DNA of 64,000 nt from Dromiciops gliroides (lineage: Eukaryota; Chordata; Mammalia; Microbiotheria; Microbiotheriidae): the NCBI RefSeq assembly GCF_019393635.1, contig NC_057864.1, positions 496,572,716-496,636,715 of the forward strand. Direction: 5' to 3'. Shown in pieces: positions 49,558-60,200 of this stretch (the first letter of the stretch is position 1; every line of letters starts with the position of its first letter). The notes under the pieces were generated by a model that searched no databases, had not been told where the DNA came from, and saw only the letters and a list, made by a program, of their open reading frames with translations. The position numbers were made by a program, and so were the translations under genes.

Positions 49558-51224
49558 AGGAGGAAAATGAGAACCTAGTGCTGGGGTGCAAGGGATCCCC
49601 CAGTACAGGGTAGGCTTGGAAACCACAAAGGGGAGGTTCAGGGAAGGGGAAGGGGAGTGTGGAAAGGTGGGACACAAAAGCAGGAGGCTCTGCAGGAACA
49701 ACTGGCCACAAGGCAGGTTTGGGGGGTGCAGCTTGGCAAAGGTGTTTGGGAGTGAGGGAGCCTTTGGCTCCTTTTTCTGTATCCGGTGCACCTGCCTGGT
49801 CAGGTAATGCATAGAAAGCAGACCTTTCCATTTTGGGGGTGCTCTCACATTTACCACATATCCAATGAGACCATATCTGTAAAGCACTTAGCACAGGGCC
49901 CAGCACATAGTAGGAGCTATACTAATATTCCTTCTTTCCCATCACCTTGTGCTAGAAGCAGCTGTAAAAGTCTGTACTTGCCTAAGCTCCCAGAAGCAGG
50001 CTCCCCAGCCCCTTCCATGGGACATGACTTGGTCAAGGTCCCAGAAATAGTAAGTATTATGACTTGAATCTGGGTCCTTTGACTCCAGATCCAGGAGTGT
50101 TTGGCTGCCATCCAATAAGGGCAGTGGAGCATATCGGGCAGGACCACCCCTCGAGGCTGGCTCCAGAGCCTCCAATGTCCCTCCCAGCTCTAGGCCTGGG
50201 CCTAGGAACTTCATGAGGCTGACCCTCCCCCCCAGCTCCCCAGAGGGCCCAGGAGGAATCTCAGCCTTTCCTGGAAGATTGGGAGCCCCTATTCCCTGGC
50301 CCGAGGTCTGTCATGGGTGGAACCACCCTTACAATTCTGGAACAAGAACATCCCTTAGCAATAGAGGGCAACGAAGGTGCTTGTCTTCTCTGGGGGCTAG
50401 CAGGGACGGCTTCTGTGCCATCTTCTCTCCCCTCCCTCCCTTACTCACTGAGGCTATGCCCCATATCAGCCACTCTGGGGATTCCAAAGGACAAGGCCTA
50501 GCCCCAAGCCTCTGGGAGCTTTCAGCTTCTGACTCTAAGTGGCTTCCTATGGTGCATGGGCCTCATTCAGTCCTTTCTTTCCTCTACCAGTTGGGGGTCA
50601 GTATTGGAATGAGATGAGGCACGCAGCTTATTCAAGGGTTAACAAAAGGAGGCTTACTTTTCAGATACAGGCATTGGCACCCAGCTTGGGTAGACACCCT
50701 CCCCCCCAACACCTCACCTCCACAGAGAACGCTGGCCAGCAAGGTAGGCTGTATTGCTTACTCTGGGACTCCACATGGCCCCTTTGAGTTACTTAAGTGA
50801 CCATGAGGACATTGGGAAGCTGTGACCACAGTGATCACTTACGTTCAGGGACAGCTGGGTGGCCTTTCAGGGAAAGAAAGAGCCTTACCTCCCTGGTGGA
50901 GTGGGGAGGAGGACCATGCTTTTCAAACCTGTAAATTAGAAGGTGGGGTTGAGGTGGGGAAGCAACACGGGAACATCCCCAGGTCATCTCTACCAGGCCA
51001 TAGAAGCCTCTATACCCTAGATGTCTATCCCACCCCAGGACTACTTTATCTCTGCCCTCTCCTCACTTCCCCCCACCACCTTCCAGTTGGTGGGTTCCCC
51101 CCAGAACCTCCCATTTTACAATGAGATTCAAGGCAAAAATGTCTTCTCACTCCAGGCTGTACTGCTGACTTATCTCATAGGACTTTCTTTCCCATGACCC
51201 ACCCCTATTAGAATATAAGCCTCT

Positions 51225-51775
51225 TCTAAGAATTGGAAATCAGAGGGATGCCCATCCATGGCGAAATGGCTAAACAAGCTGTGGTATATGATGGTGATGG
51301 AATATTCTTGTTCTATAGGAAATAGCAAGCAGAATGATTTCAGAAAGACCTGGAAAGACTTGTATGAACTGATGCACAGTGAAGTGAGCAGAACCAAGAG
51401 AACACTGTGCACAGAGACAGCATGTTGTTTGATGAAGAGCTGTGAATGACTTGACTATTCTCAGCAATGCAATGATCCAAGATAATCCCAAAGGACTAGT
51501 AATGACACATACTATTTAAATCCAGAGAAAGAACTGCTATTGATAGAACACAGACTGAAGCAGGCTATTTTTTACTTTCATTTTTTTCTTTGATTCAAAT
51601 TTTCTTGTACAAAATGACTAATATGATAATGTTTTACATAATTGCACATGTATAACCCACATCTGATTGCTTACTGCCTCAGGGAGGGGAGGGGGGAGGA
51701 GGGAGGGAGAGAGGGATGAAGGGATAAAAATTGGAACCCAAAACTATAAATAAAATGTTTATTACTTTTTTAAAA
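51225..51775 (+). repeat. Marsupial L1 3' end
   Basis: GGATGCCCATCCATGGCGAA, GATGGTGATGGAATATTC, AAGTGAGCAGAACCAAGAG and ATTGCTTACTGCCTCAGGG are present, ending with AATAAAATGTTT. It resembles the copy at about 53.8 kb. Confidence 0.85.
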
Positions 51776-51784
51776 AAGAGAATG

Positions 51785-51900
51785 CAATCCTCTTGAGAGC
51801 AGGCGCTCTCTTTTTTTTTCCAGATTCTATTTTTATTCCCAGCACTTAGCAGAATGCCTGACATATAGTAACTGCATTTAATAAGGCCTTGTTGGCTACT
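51785..51900 (+). repeat. L2 3' end
   Basis: CTTGAGAGCAGGCGCTC, then CCCAGCACTTAGCAGAATGC and a CATTTAATAAGGCC end. Confidence 0.65.
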
Positions 51901-52006
51901 TCATCCTTTGAAAGAATCCTCTGGAGCTAGAACAAGGAGCAATGGGCAGATGTTGCAGAGGCAGTTTTAGACTTAATGTTTAAAAGCTCCTTAATAATTG
52001 GAAGTG

Positions 52007-52178
52007 CCAGGGCAACTAGGTAGTGCAGTGGATAAAGCACTGGCCTTGGAGTCAGGAGGACCTGAGTTCAAATCCAGCCTCAGACACTTGTCACTTACTA
52101 GCTGTATGACCCTGGGCAAGTCACTTAACCCTCATTGCCCCATAAAAAAGTAAATTAATTAAAAAATAAAAATAAGAA
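52007..52178 (+). repeat. Marsupial tRNA-derived SINE
   Basis: GGGCAACTAGGTAGTGCAG head and a long A/T-rich tail. The flanking duplication is TAATAATTGGAAGTG. Confidence 0.92.
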
Positions 52179-53169
52179 AATAATTGGAAGTGTCCAAGAA
52201 GGAGGTGGTAAGCTCTTAGTGCCCAGATGATGACCACTTTTCAGGTGTGTTCTAGGGCAGATTCTTGGACAGGTCCAGGTTAAACCACATGGCTTCGAAG
52301 CTCTGTCCTCCCTCCCCACCCCCCCCACTTCACCAGATATTGTAAAAAGTCTCAGACTGCCCCTCTGCCACCTAGACTTCTCCCTCCTCACCAATGCCAA
52401 GGCACTCACTCTGTGTGAATCCTGACCCTGAACCCTCTGCTCCCCTGTAAAGCTCCCTCTGGTCTGTGCTTTCAAGTAGGCCATGTGAGGGCAAGGCAGG
52501 CTCCCTCAGGTTACTTAGCTGACCAGTGGGCAGCAGCAGGCTCCTCGCTTCCTTCCTCCGGACTATTCTGGATGCCCTGAGAACTGTCTATACCAATGAG
52601 GTCATAATCTAGGGGAAGAAAATGAGTACTTCTCAGTCATAAATAGGGATCCCAAAGGGGGCAGCTCACCAGCCCAGGCCAGGCCTGTGGGGCTGTTGAT
52701 GGGCAGCTCAGGGAGGGCGCTGTCCCAGGCCAAGTCCACAGGGAAGGAATGCATTTCAGAACCCTCTATGTGAGCAAACACCTGAGCCCTTGAGCCTCTT
52801 GGAGGAGACTGGGAAGGTGGAGGAGAAGAGAGTGTTCCTTCAGCTGGGGCTCAGCTCCCAGTGCCAAAGACCAAATGTCCTCTCTCTCTAATTAGTGGAA
52901 GGTACATGTGGACCACAGAACACAGACTGCTCTGCTTGTCTCAAGGCGATGCTTGCAAGTTCAAAAAAAGGAAAATCAAGCCAGAATAGCTCTTTTACAA
53001 GTTTCAGAAGCACCAAAGAGGCTATTACACCAGGTCAGGAAGACCTGGGTCAGTACAGACCAAGGCCTGCCCATGAAAAACCGATTAGAACCAGCGGCAG
53101 AGTCTTCGCCTTCTGGTCATGAATAATAAACAGGAGCAAAGAGGCTGAGAGGGTCCTGCAGAGAAAAGC

Positions 53170-53184
53170 GGGGGGGGGGGGGGG
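53170..53184. repeat. Poly-G tract
   Basis: Fifteen consecutive G, followed by CGCGCT. Confidence 0.85.
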
Positions 53185-53805
53185 CGCGCTGGGGGGAACC
53201 GGTCAGCCCAAGGCCACAGATAGTACGGGAAGAGGTCTCAGCCAAAGGGGTCTTCCTTCTCTCACCACTCTCTCAGGTCCTGCCAGAAGTTCTTCTCAGA
53301 AGTAGTTCCTCCTTCACACACATCTCGGGGGATTTATTTTTATGAACACTCAAGAGTGGGCCCCTGAAAGGTCACCACTGCTGCCTGTGGGTAGCCCTCC
53401 CCAGTGTCCTCTGGGCCAAAGAAGGGGCTAGGGGTCCTAAAATGGAGAGCACCATCTGCTAACCACCTTCTTCCAGTTCCTCCTCCCAACAGCCCAAGTG
53501 GGCCCAGAGATGGGCCATCCTTGGCTGCCCACGAGGGGGAGAGAGGTGAAGCAGCGGTGTGGACACACTGGCCCATCTCAGGAGGGTGTGGGCTAGCTCA
53601 GTGCTGCTGCTGTCAAGTCATCTTTGAAAGCCTCAGAAGAGGATGGGCAGGGACCTGCTCCCAAGACAAGAACTCCAGTCCCTATTTGACCAACAAAGCT
53701 CTCCCCTCTCTCCACAGGAGGCTGGCTGTTCCCAAGTCAACTCTGGTGTAGGAGTGAAGTGTAGACCAAGTTCCCCATCTCCTGTCCCTCTCTTAGACTC
53801 TCCAA

Positions 53806-54183
53806 CATCGAGCATTGTGCACAGTGACAGCAATACTGTTGGATGAACTGTGAATGACTTAGCTATTCTCAGCAATACAATGATCCAAGAAAATCCCAAA
53901 GGACTAGTGATGACACATAGTACCCACCACCAGAGAAAGAACTGATATAGATGGAACCCAGACTGAAGCAGGCGGTTTGTCACTTTCTTTCACTGTCTTT
54001 CTTTTATTCAAGTTTTCTTATACAAAATGACTAATATGGTCATGTTGTACATAATAATGTACATAATGTATAACCTCTATCTGATTGCTTACCACCTCAG
54101 GGAGTGGGGAGGGGGTGGGAAGGAGGGAGGGATAAAAATTGGAACCTCAAACTTCAAACAAAAATGTTTGTTATTTTAAAAAG
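53806..54183 (+). repeat. Marsupial L1 3' end, 5'-truncated
   Basis: ATTGTGCACAGTGACAGCAA, TTCTCAGCAATACAATGATCC and GACTGAAGCAGGCGGTTTG match the copy 2.6 kb to the left in the same orientation. Confidence 0.85.
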
Positions 54184-54184
54184 T

Positions 54185-55325
54185 AAGAGTCTCCAATGTG
54201 CTCTAAGACTTGGCTCAAATGTCACCCTGATTCCCTGGCAGCTAGTGCCCTCCCCTCCAAAGTTACCTGGCTACATTTTCTAGGTGGTTTGTATATTCTC
54301 ATGGATGTGTCTTCCCCAAAGACTGTCAGCTCCCTGAGGGCAGGAAAGACCTCACTTTTGGACAAAAGACCTTCTGTGGACTTGGTGACTGGTCCATCTG
54401 CTAAATGATCTCACTTTGGGGTAACAAAGGTCAGTTTGGCCACTGGCTATTACTGGCCACCATCCATCCTCTCGGCCTTGGAGTCACCTTCAATACTTTT
54501 CTCTTCCGATCTGTTGCCAAGTCTTGTTGGTTCCATGGCCATAAGATTTCCATCATCCATCCCCACGTTATCCAGACCCTCATCACCTCTCACGGAGAGT
54601 ATTGCAACAGATCCCTGCAGGTTGCATATTGACTTAGAAAACCACAAATTAACATTATATATGTTGTACTGCATACTCATTTTATTAAACATTTTCCACT
54701 TAGATTTAAATCTGCATCTGCCCTAATTCATTCTCCATATCTGCCAGATTGAGATTTCTAAAGCCCAGGTCTGAACAGCAATGTAAAGGTAGGATTGAAT
54801 TCAGTCAGTCAGTCAGTCACCCTACCTGGCTCAGAATTCAGGGTTAATACTCTAGCCAGGATCCCTTTATCAAGTGGGAACATCTCCATCAGTCTGAGAC
54901 ATTTCAGTGGGTAGGACAGTCAGTGTGCTTGGATGGGGAGAGGAGATTCCAGTCCAGCCTCAATGAGCAAATCCGCCTTCCAGTGTCCATCCTGGGAGTG
55001 GTGGAAGAAGAGCAGAGGCCTTTGCTCTGGCCCCCACATCCAGAATGCTGTCCCTCCTCACCTCTGACTCAGAAAAGCTTTGATTTCCTTAGAGATTCAG
55101 CTCAACCAGCTCCTTCTACAGGATCCATTTCCAGATCCACCACCCCACAAACTGCAGATAGATGCTCCTAGAGGTCAGACCGCCTCTTCCTTGAGCCTGG
55201 ATGGTGGCCAGTAATAGCCAGTGGCCAAACTGACCTTTGTTCCCCCAAGTGATTCACTTCTGTCCTTGTATCCGCATTGCCGGCCCACAGTAGGCACTTT
55301 ATAAGAGCTTATCAGCTGACTGACC
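54185..55325 (+). repeat. L2 fragments
   Basis: Several L2 pieces lie in the same orientation. CTAAGACTTGGCTCAAATGTC and GTCAGCTCCCTGAGGGCAGG come first. CACCTTCAATACTTTTCTC follows, and GTAGGCACTTTATAAGAGC is near the end. Confidence 0.75.
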
Positions 55326-55449
55326 TACGGGCCAGCCACAGCTTCCCAGGAGTTAGAGCTGGAGGCCATCCCATTGTTCTCAAAGTCCTTAGAATCTAAA
55401 GTGATCTCAAGGGCCAGCATCAGGACATAGAGTCAGGAGAGATCAGACT

Positions 55450-55590
55450 CCCAGCTCTCTGGGAACTGGGAGAAGGAAGGGAGGGAGGGAGAAAGGGAGG
55501 AAGGGAGGGAAGAAGGAAAGGAGGAAGGGAGGGAGGGGGGAAGGAAGGAAAGGAGGAAGGGCAGGAGGAAAGAGGGAAAGGAACACATAC
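55450..55590. repeat. GGAA microsatellite
   Basis: About 140 bp of GGAAGGGAGGGA-type purine repeat. Confidence 0.9.
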
Positions 55591-55741
55591 TTCTATAACA
55601 CTTACAATGGGCCAGGCACTGTGCTATGCCCTTTACAAACATTACTTCATTTGATGTTCACAATAACTTGCCTAAGCTGCTTCTAAAGAGGAAAGATACT
55701 GGCTTGCTTGGAGCCTGCTTGTGTCTGGTGTTTACTGGACT

Positions 55742-55945
55742 GGGGCAGCTGGGTAGCTCAGGGAATAGAGTGCCAGGCCTAGAGACAGAAGACCTGAGTT
55801 CCAATCTGTCCTCAGACACACACTAGCTGTGTGACCCTGAGTAAGTCACTTCACCCTGTTTGCCTCAGTTTCCTCATCTGTCAGAGGAGCTGGAGAAACA
55901 CAAACCCTTCGAGTATCTCTGCCAAACGGGGTCACCACCTGAACC
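55742..55945 (+). repeat. CORE-SINE, longer subtype
   Basis: GGGGCAGCTGGGTAGCTCAG head, CTAGCTGTGTGACCCTGAG core and a GTCAGAGGAGCTGGAGAAAC tail. Confidence 0.85.
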
Positions 55946-55980
55946 ACAAAACTCAGCCACGGGGTGCTTCACAGTTGAAC

Positions 55981-56128
55981 TTTTTTTTGCGGGTCGATAA
56001 GGGTTACGTGACATGCCCAGGGTCACACAGCTAGCTAGTAAGCGTCAAGTGTCTGAGGTCAAATTTGAACTCAGGTCCTTTCGTATCCAGGCCTGGTGCT
56101 TTATCCACTGCGCCACCTAGCTGCCCCC
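55981..56128 (-). repeat. Marsupial tRNA-derived SINE
   Basis: Reverse copy ending in GCGCCACCTAGCTGCCCC. The perfect 12-bp duplication TCACAGTTGAAC on both sides points to a fairly recent insertion, about 1 kb upstream of CFAP410. Confidence 0.94.
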
Positions 56129-56951
56129 TCACAGTTGAACACTGCATTCAGGCAGAGCATCAACACTTGCGAAGGCACCTCCCTTCGCTTCTGACTCCAA
56201 CCCTAGACAGCACGATTACCCCGGCGTTACGGGGTAAACTGAGGCACTGAGAGGGGCCCACAGCCAGGATGGAATTCAAACCCTGGGCTTCCCGGCCTCC
56301 CAAAGGCAGGGAGTCACAGAGAAGGGCCGGGAGCAACGGGACGGAGAGAGGCGGCCGGGTCAGTCACCCAGGCACCCGACCCGGGCTCCGCGCTAGGGAC
56401 ATCAAGCAGGTCCCTGCTCTGGGGGAGGGGCACACGCGGAACGTCCGCATCCACGGTGTCCCTGAATAGCCGAGTGCGTGGGAGCTCCCCGGGCGCAGGG
56501 GCCTCAGTTTCCCAGTCTGTAAAAAGGAGAGGGACTAGAGCCTGAGGACCCTTTCGCTGTGGCGAGGATCCAAGGGTCCCAGGGCTCCCCCGGGCCCCTT
56601 CGTGAGTGGGTTGGAACCCTGGCTTCTGACCTTCCTCCCTCCCTGACCGTGCCTATGTCTCTCGCCCTCCCTTGGACACCTCCCGAGCAGCCCCCTCTCT
56701 CGGGGGGAGCGGGGCTGCGGGCCCCCAGAGCGGGGCGGGACCGTCACTCAGGGCCAGGGCCGCCGCCCGACCGTGGGCCCCAGCCTAAACGCAGGAACAG
56801 CAGGGGAGCCAAATCGGAGCCGGGAGCTGAGCCTACCGAGCCTAGTGACCATGCGCAGGAGGGGGCGGGGAGAACGGCTGCATTCTGCACTGCGCAGGTC
56901 CCGGACCAAGCAGCGGAAGCGGGGGCCCGGTGGGAGGAGCCCGTTGCCTGC

Positions 56952-56959
56952 CACGTGAC
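56952..56959. promoter_or_regulatory. E-box (CACGTGAC)
   Basis: The CACGTG palindrome with flanking AC fits USF/TFE-type factors. It lies about 200 bases before the CFAP410 start codon. Binding is inferred. Confidence 0.45.
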
Positions 56960-57050
56960 CCGCGCGGCCCTCCAATCCCGGCAAGCCGCGGAGCCCCGCC
57001 CCCTGGCTACGCTCAGGCCCCGCCCCTTAGAAACGTGCCGCCGCCCGCGG

Positions 57051-57095
57051 ATGGAGCCGCCGTCAGGGTGCTCGGAGCGGCCCGTGGGTCCGTAG
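57051..57095 (+). other. Upstream ORF in the CFAP410 leader
   Basis: ATG GAG CCG opens a 14-codon frame ([14 protein letters not shown]) that ends at TAG 61 bases before the CFAP410 start. It has G at -3 (CGCGGATGG) and G at +4. It matters only if transcription begins upstream of it. Confidence 0.45.
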
Positions 57096-57156
57096 CTTGT
57101 TCGCTGACTCGCTCGCTGAGCCGGCGGCAGGCCGGCAGCTCGGGCTGGGGCAGGCC

Positions 57157-57233
57157 ATGAAGCTGACCCGGAAAATGGTGCTGTCCCGGGCCAAGGCCTC
57201 GGAGCTGGAGAGCGTGAAGAAGCTAAACTGCTG
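57157..57233 (+). CDS. CFAP410: CFAP410 exon 1 (residues 1-26)
   Basis: It encodes [20 protein letters not shown] and KKLNC, near-identical to the family N terminus. The donor is TG|GTGAGA, phase 2, and the start context GGCC before ATG is acceptable. Confidence 0.97.
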
Positions 57234-60200
57234 GTGAGAGGGCGGGCCAGAATGAGGGCACGGCGCATGCGTCCCGGGGAGCGGCCTCTCCCCCCCCCCC
57301 CCCCCCGCCTCCCTCCAAGTGAAGGGGCTGAATTGCGCGTGCGCTCCACCATAGGCGGCGACTGGGGGGAGGGGGAAGGGTGCGGGGCGCGGAGAGAGAG
57401 TGGGCGAGCCCGTGGGGCCCGGCACCTCCGGGGCGGGGTCAGCAGGTGCAGGATTCAGCCTGCCCCCAACCCTGGCTTCCCCGTCTGCCTCAGTTTCCCC
57501 CTCTGTAAATGGGAGTCACAGTGATAGACCGCGCCCACCCCCCGGGGTTTCTGGTCACCCTCCCACGGGGCCGGCCCTCCAGCCTCCCCGGGGTCCGTCC
57601 GGAAGCGGGGCCCAGACCTGCTCTCTCTGGCTGCCGCCAGCCTGCTGGGCTGCCTCGACATGCCACGACAGCTACTGGGGCCCCCAGATCGTTTTCTTAC
57701 CCTTGGGGAGTTGTTTGTGCACTCCCGCTCCCCTTGTTCAGATGGGTGGGAATGCCCAGGAGGCACTTGGGGGGAACCCAGGACTGCAGACGAGTTTCCC
57801 CTGCGCCTTCTTTGCTTTCTGGGTGGCCCCCTCTGGGGCCGGACTTGGACCCCATTTCTTGGTGATGCTCTTTTGGCCGGATTTTGAAAAACCTAGTGTT
57901 TGTCTTTCTTCTGTTCCCAGGGGTAGCCGTCTTACTGATGTAAGTGCTGCTGTGCTTTACTGGGCCCTTTCCTTAGCAAGGCCATGGAGCCTTTTCTTGG
58001 GGGTGGGGGGTGGGCTCACCTTTCATCTGTGGCCCCACCAAGCCTCTATCAGCCAGTGACATCATCCAGCCTCTCCCAAGTCCAGCTGAAGGGCCTCGTC
58101 TGCCCACTCCCCCTCCGATTCCTTCCTCCACTTTTCTTCCTGTGTTGGTGGGTCTGGGTCCTGCTCCCTGAAGCGGGGCCCCTGACACTGGAATATTTCT
58201 GAACATCAGCCAAGCCCAGGCTCTGGCTCGCTAACCCACCTTCCCCAGGGGGTCTTCCTCCTCCTTCTACCTGCACCCTTGGGCAGGGAGACAAGCCTGG
58301 GTGGGGAGGGCAGAACAAAGTGACCTGAAGCCCCACCTCAGCTAAGGGCCCCGTCTGGGTGGTCCCCTCCCCGTGGGGTCCGTAAGCAAAGGGAGGGGCG
58401 GCCCCACTGGGGAGGAGGGTCATCTTCATCTGTGGCATTCTTGCACTCCCAGATTTCCATCTGCCAAAGCTTGCCCAGCATCGAAGTGATCACACTCAGG
58501 TAGGTACCAGAACATCCCCTGCCAGGGCCCCGGGCTTGGGCAACCTCTCTGGGGCCCCTCCCTCAGCCCCTCTCTTGGGAGCATCTGCTGGTTTCGACAA
58601 AGGACTCACTCTGGGGGTGGGTGGGGGTGGGGGGTCTCAGCCTCTGTTTCTCTTGGTTGCTTATGTTCAGGCCTCTAGCCTGAGCTTGAGAGCCAGGTTA
58701 CAAAGAGGTGAGTTGGAGGTGGAGGCAGACTGCAGGTGTAGACAGCTTTTTCTAGGAGTTTCCCCAAGAAAGAGAAGCGTAGAGGAATAATTCCTTGAGG
58801 GGTTGGCCAGGGCTAGTGATGATGTGGGGGTGGGAAGTGGGGGTTGGAAGCCCCTGCTTCTGGGTCCCTTTAAGTGAGTGGACAAGGACACGGGCACAGA
58901 GGGAAGGAGAAGTGTTGGACAAGGTGAGAGGGCAGACAGAGCTTCAGGGGTGCCAGGGACCTGCAGACGGCCTTTGGCAGGGGTCCCGGAGCCTGGCCTT
59001 CTGCCTCCCCTCCCCCACCCAGCCCAGAGATCCCCAGGACCTTCCAGGCAGGTCCCTCCTTCCTGGGGGCAGACGTTGGGCATTTGCATCACCACCTGTA
59101 AAATGGAGTTTTAAAGACAGGAACACCCTCCTGGGTTAGGAGGCCCGGGAAGGCCGCTGACCTGAGCGACGCTCCTGGTCTCCTCTTTGGCTCCACCATG
59201 GTCCGCCAGCATGCCTAGGGAAGACTGCCGGAGCTCACTGAGGCCAGTGCCCTGAGGGGAGGGGAGCTGGCAGAAGGCCGCCAGCCTGTAGGAGAGTTTG
59301 CCCAGTGCCAAGCCAGGCCGGGCTGAGTGCCCTGGGCCCTTGGGCATCGACCCTTTCACTTGGCACAGTGTCAATAGCATCTCCAGCCTGGAGCCCGTGA
59401 GCCACTGCCTGAACCTGAGCGAGCTCTACCTGCGGAAAAACAGCATCCCCAGTCTGGATGAGCTCTTCTACCTCAAGGACCTGCCCCGCCTGAGGGTCTT
59501 GTGGCTGTCGGAAAACCCCTGCTGCGGGCCTGACCCCCGGCGCTACCGCATGACCGTGCTGCGCAACCTGCCCAGTCTGCAGAAGCTGGACAACCAGAGT
59601 AGGTGGGGCGGCGGGGGAGGTGGCCCGTGGGGACTCACTCCTCAGAGCCCTCATCTTGGGTCAGACGGGGTGGGGGGGTGCTCGAGCTGTGTGGGAGGGG
59701 CCTTTGGGATCAGCCAGTCTAGCCCCTCATCTTTGCGGTTATAGTCAAGTCATCTCAGTGACATCTGACACTCTGGACCCCACAGAGATCCTAGAGGGGC
59801 CGGCCATTTTACAGATGAGGAGACAGGCAGACAGCTGGTCAGTGTCTGAGACTTGACTCCCAGGCCTGCTGCCCAGAGGAGGGAAGGGGCTTGCTCGGGG
59901 TCACCCATCACTTTGTCTGCTCTTACCATGGCTTCTCAGGGAGCCCCCAGGCAGCAGGAGCTGGGCCTCAGTTTCCTCGTCTGGAAAATGGGGGACCCTT
60001 CCAGCCTTGGTCTGCGATCCTCTGATTAGCTTGTGTGCACAAGCATATGCACACACACACCCACTGCCATGTGTCTTAGTCATGAGCCACATCCAGCTCC
60101 TTGGGAGAGTCTGGTGTTTGCACAAACCCCAGTTATGCCCGGCAGGAAGGGAGTGAACCTCTGGGGAACGGGGCAGGGGCTTCCCATCCATCCTAGGGCA

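Larger units (their letters stand above)
38427..56270. other. TRPM2-CFAP410 intergenic interval, no gene recognised
   Basis: About 17.8 kb lie between the two gene starts. I found no coding exon on either strand. It should hold the TRPM2 promoter and perhaps an untranslated first exon, but no CpG-rich block marks it. Repeats fill much of the space and are listed separately. Confidence 0.7.
56270..57640 (+). promoter_or_regulatory. CpG-island promoter of CFAP410
   Basis: CpG dinucleotides, rare elsewhere, become dense around CFAP410 exon 1. No TATA box is evident. Visible candidate sites are a CACGTGAC E-box at 56952-56959 and NRF1-like GCGCATGCG at 57263-57271 and TGCGCGTGCGC at 57334-57344. 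GC boxes such as CCCCGCCCC also occur. This is the layout of a broadly expressed gene. Confidence 0.88.

Noticed and set aside
57400..58059. 219-residue plus-strand frame in the CpG island
   Set aside because: It overlaps CFAP410 intron 1 and exon 2 in another frame and resembles GC-rich chance coding.
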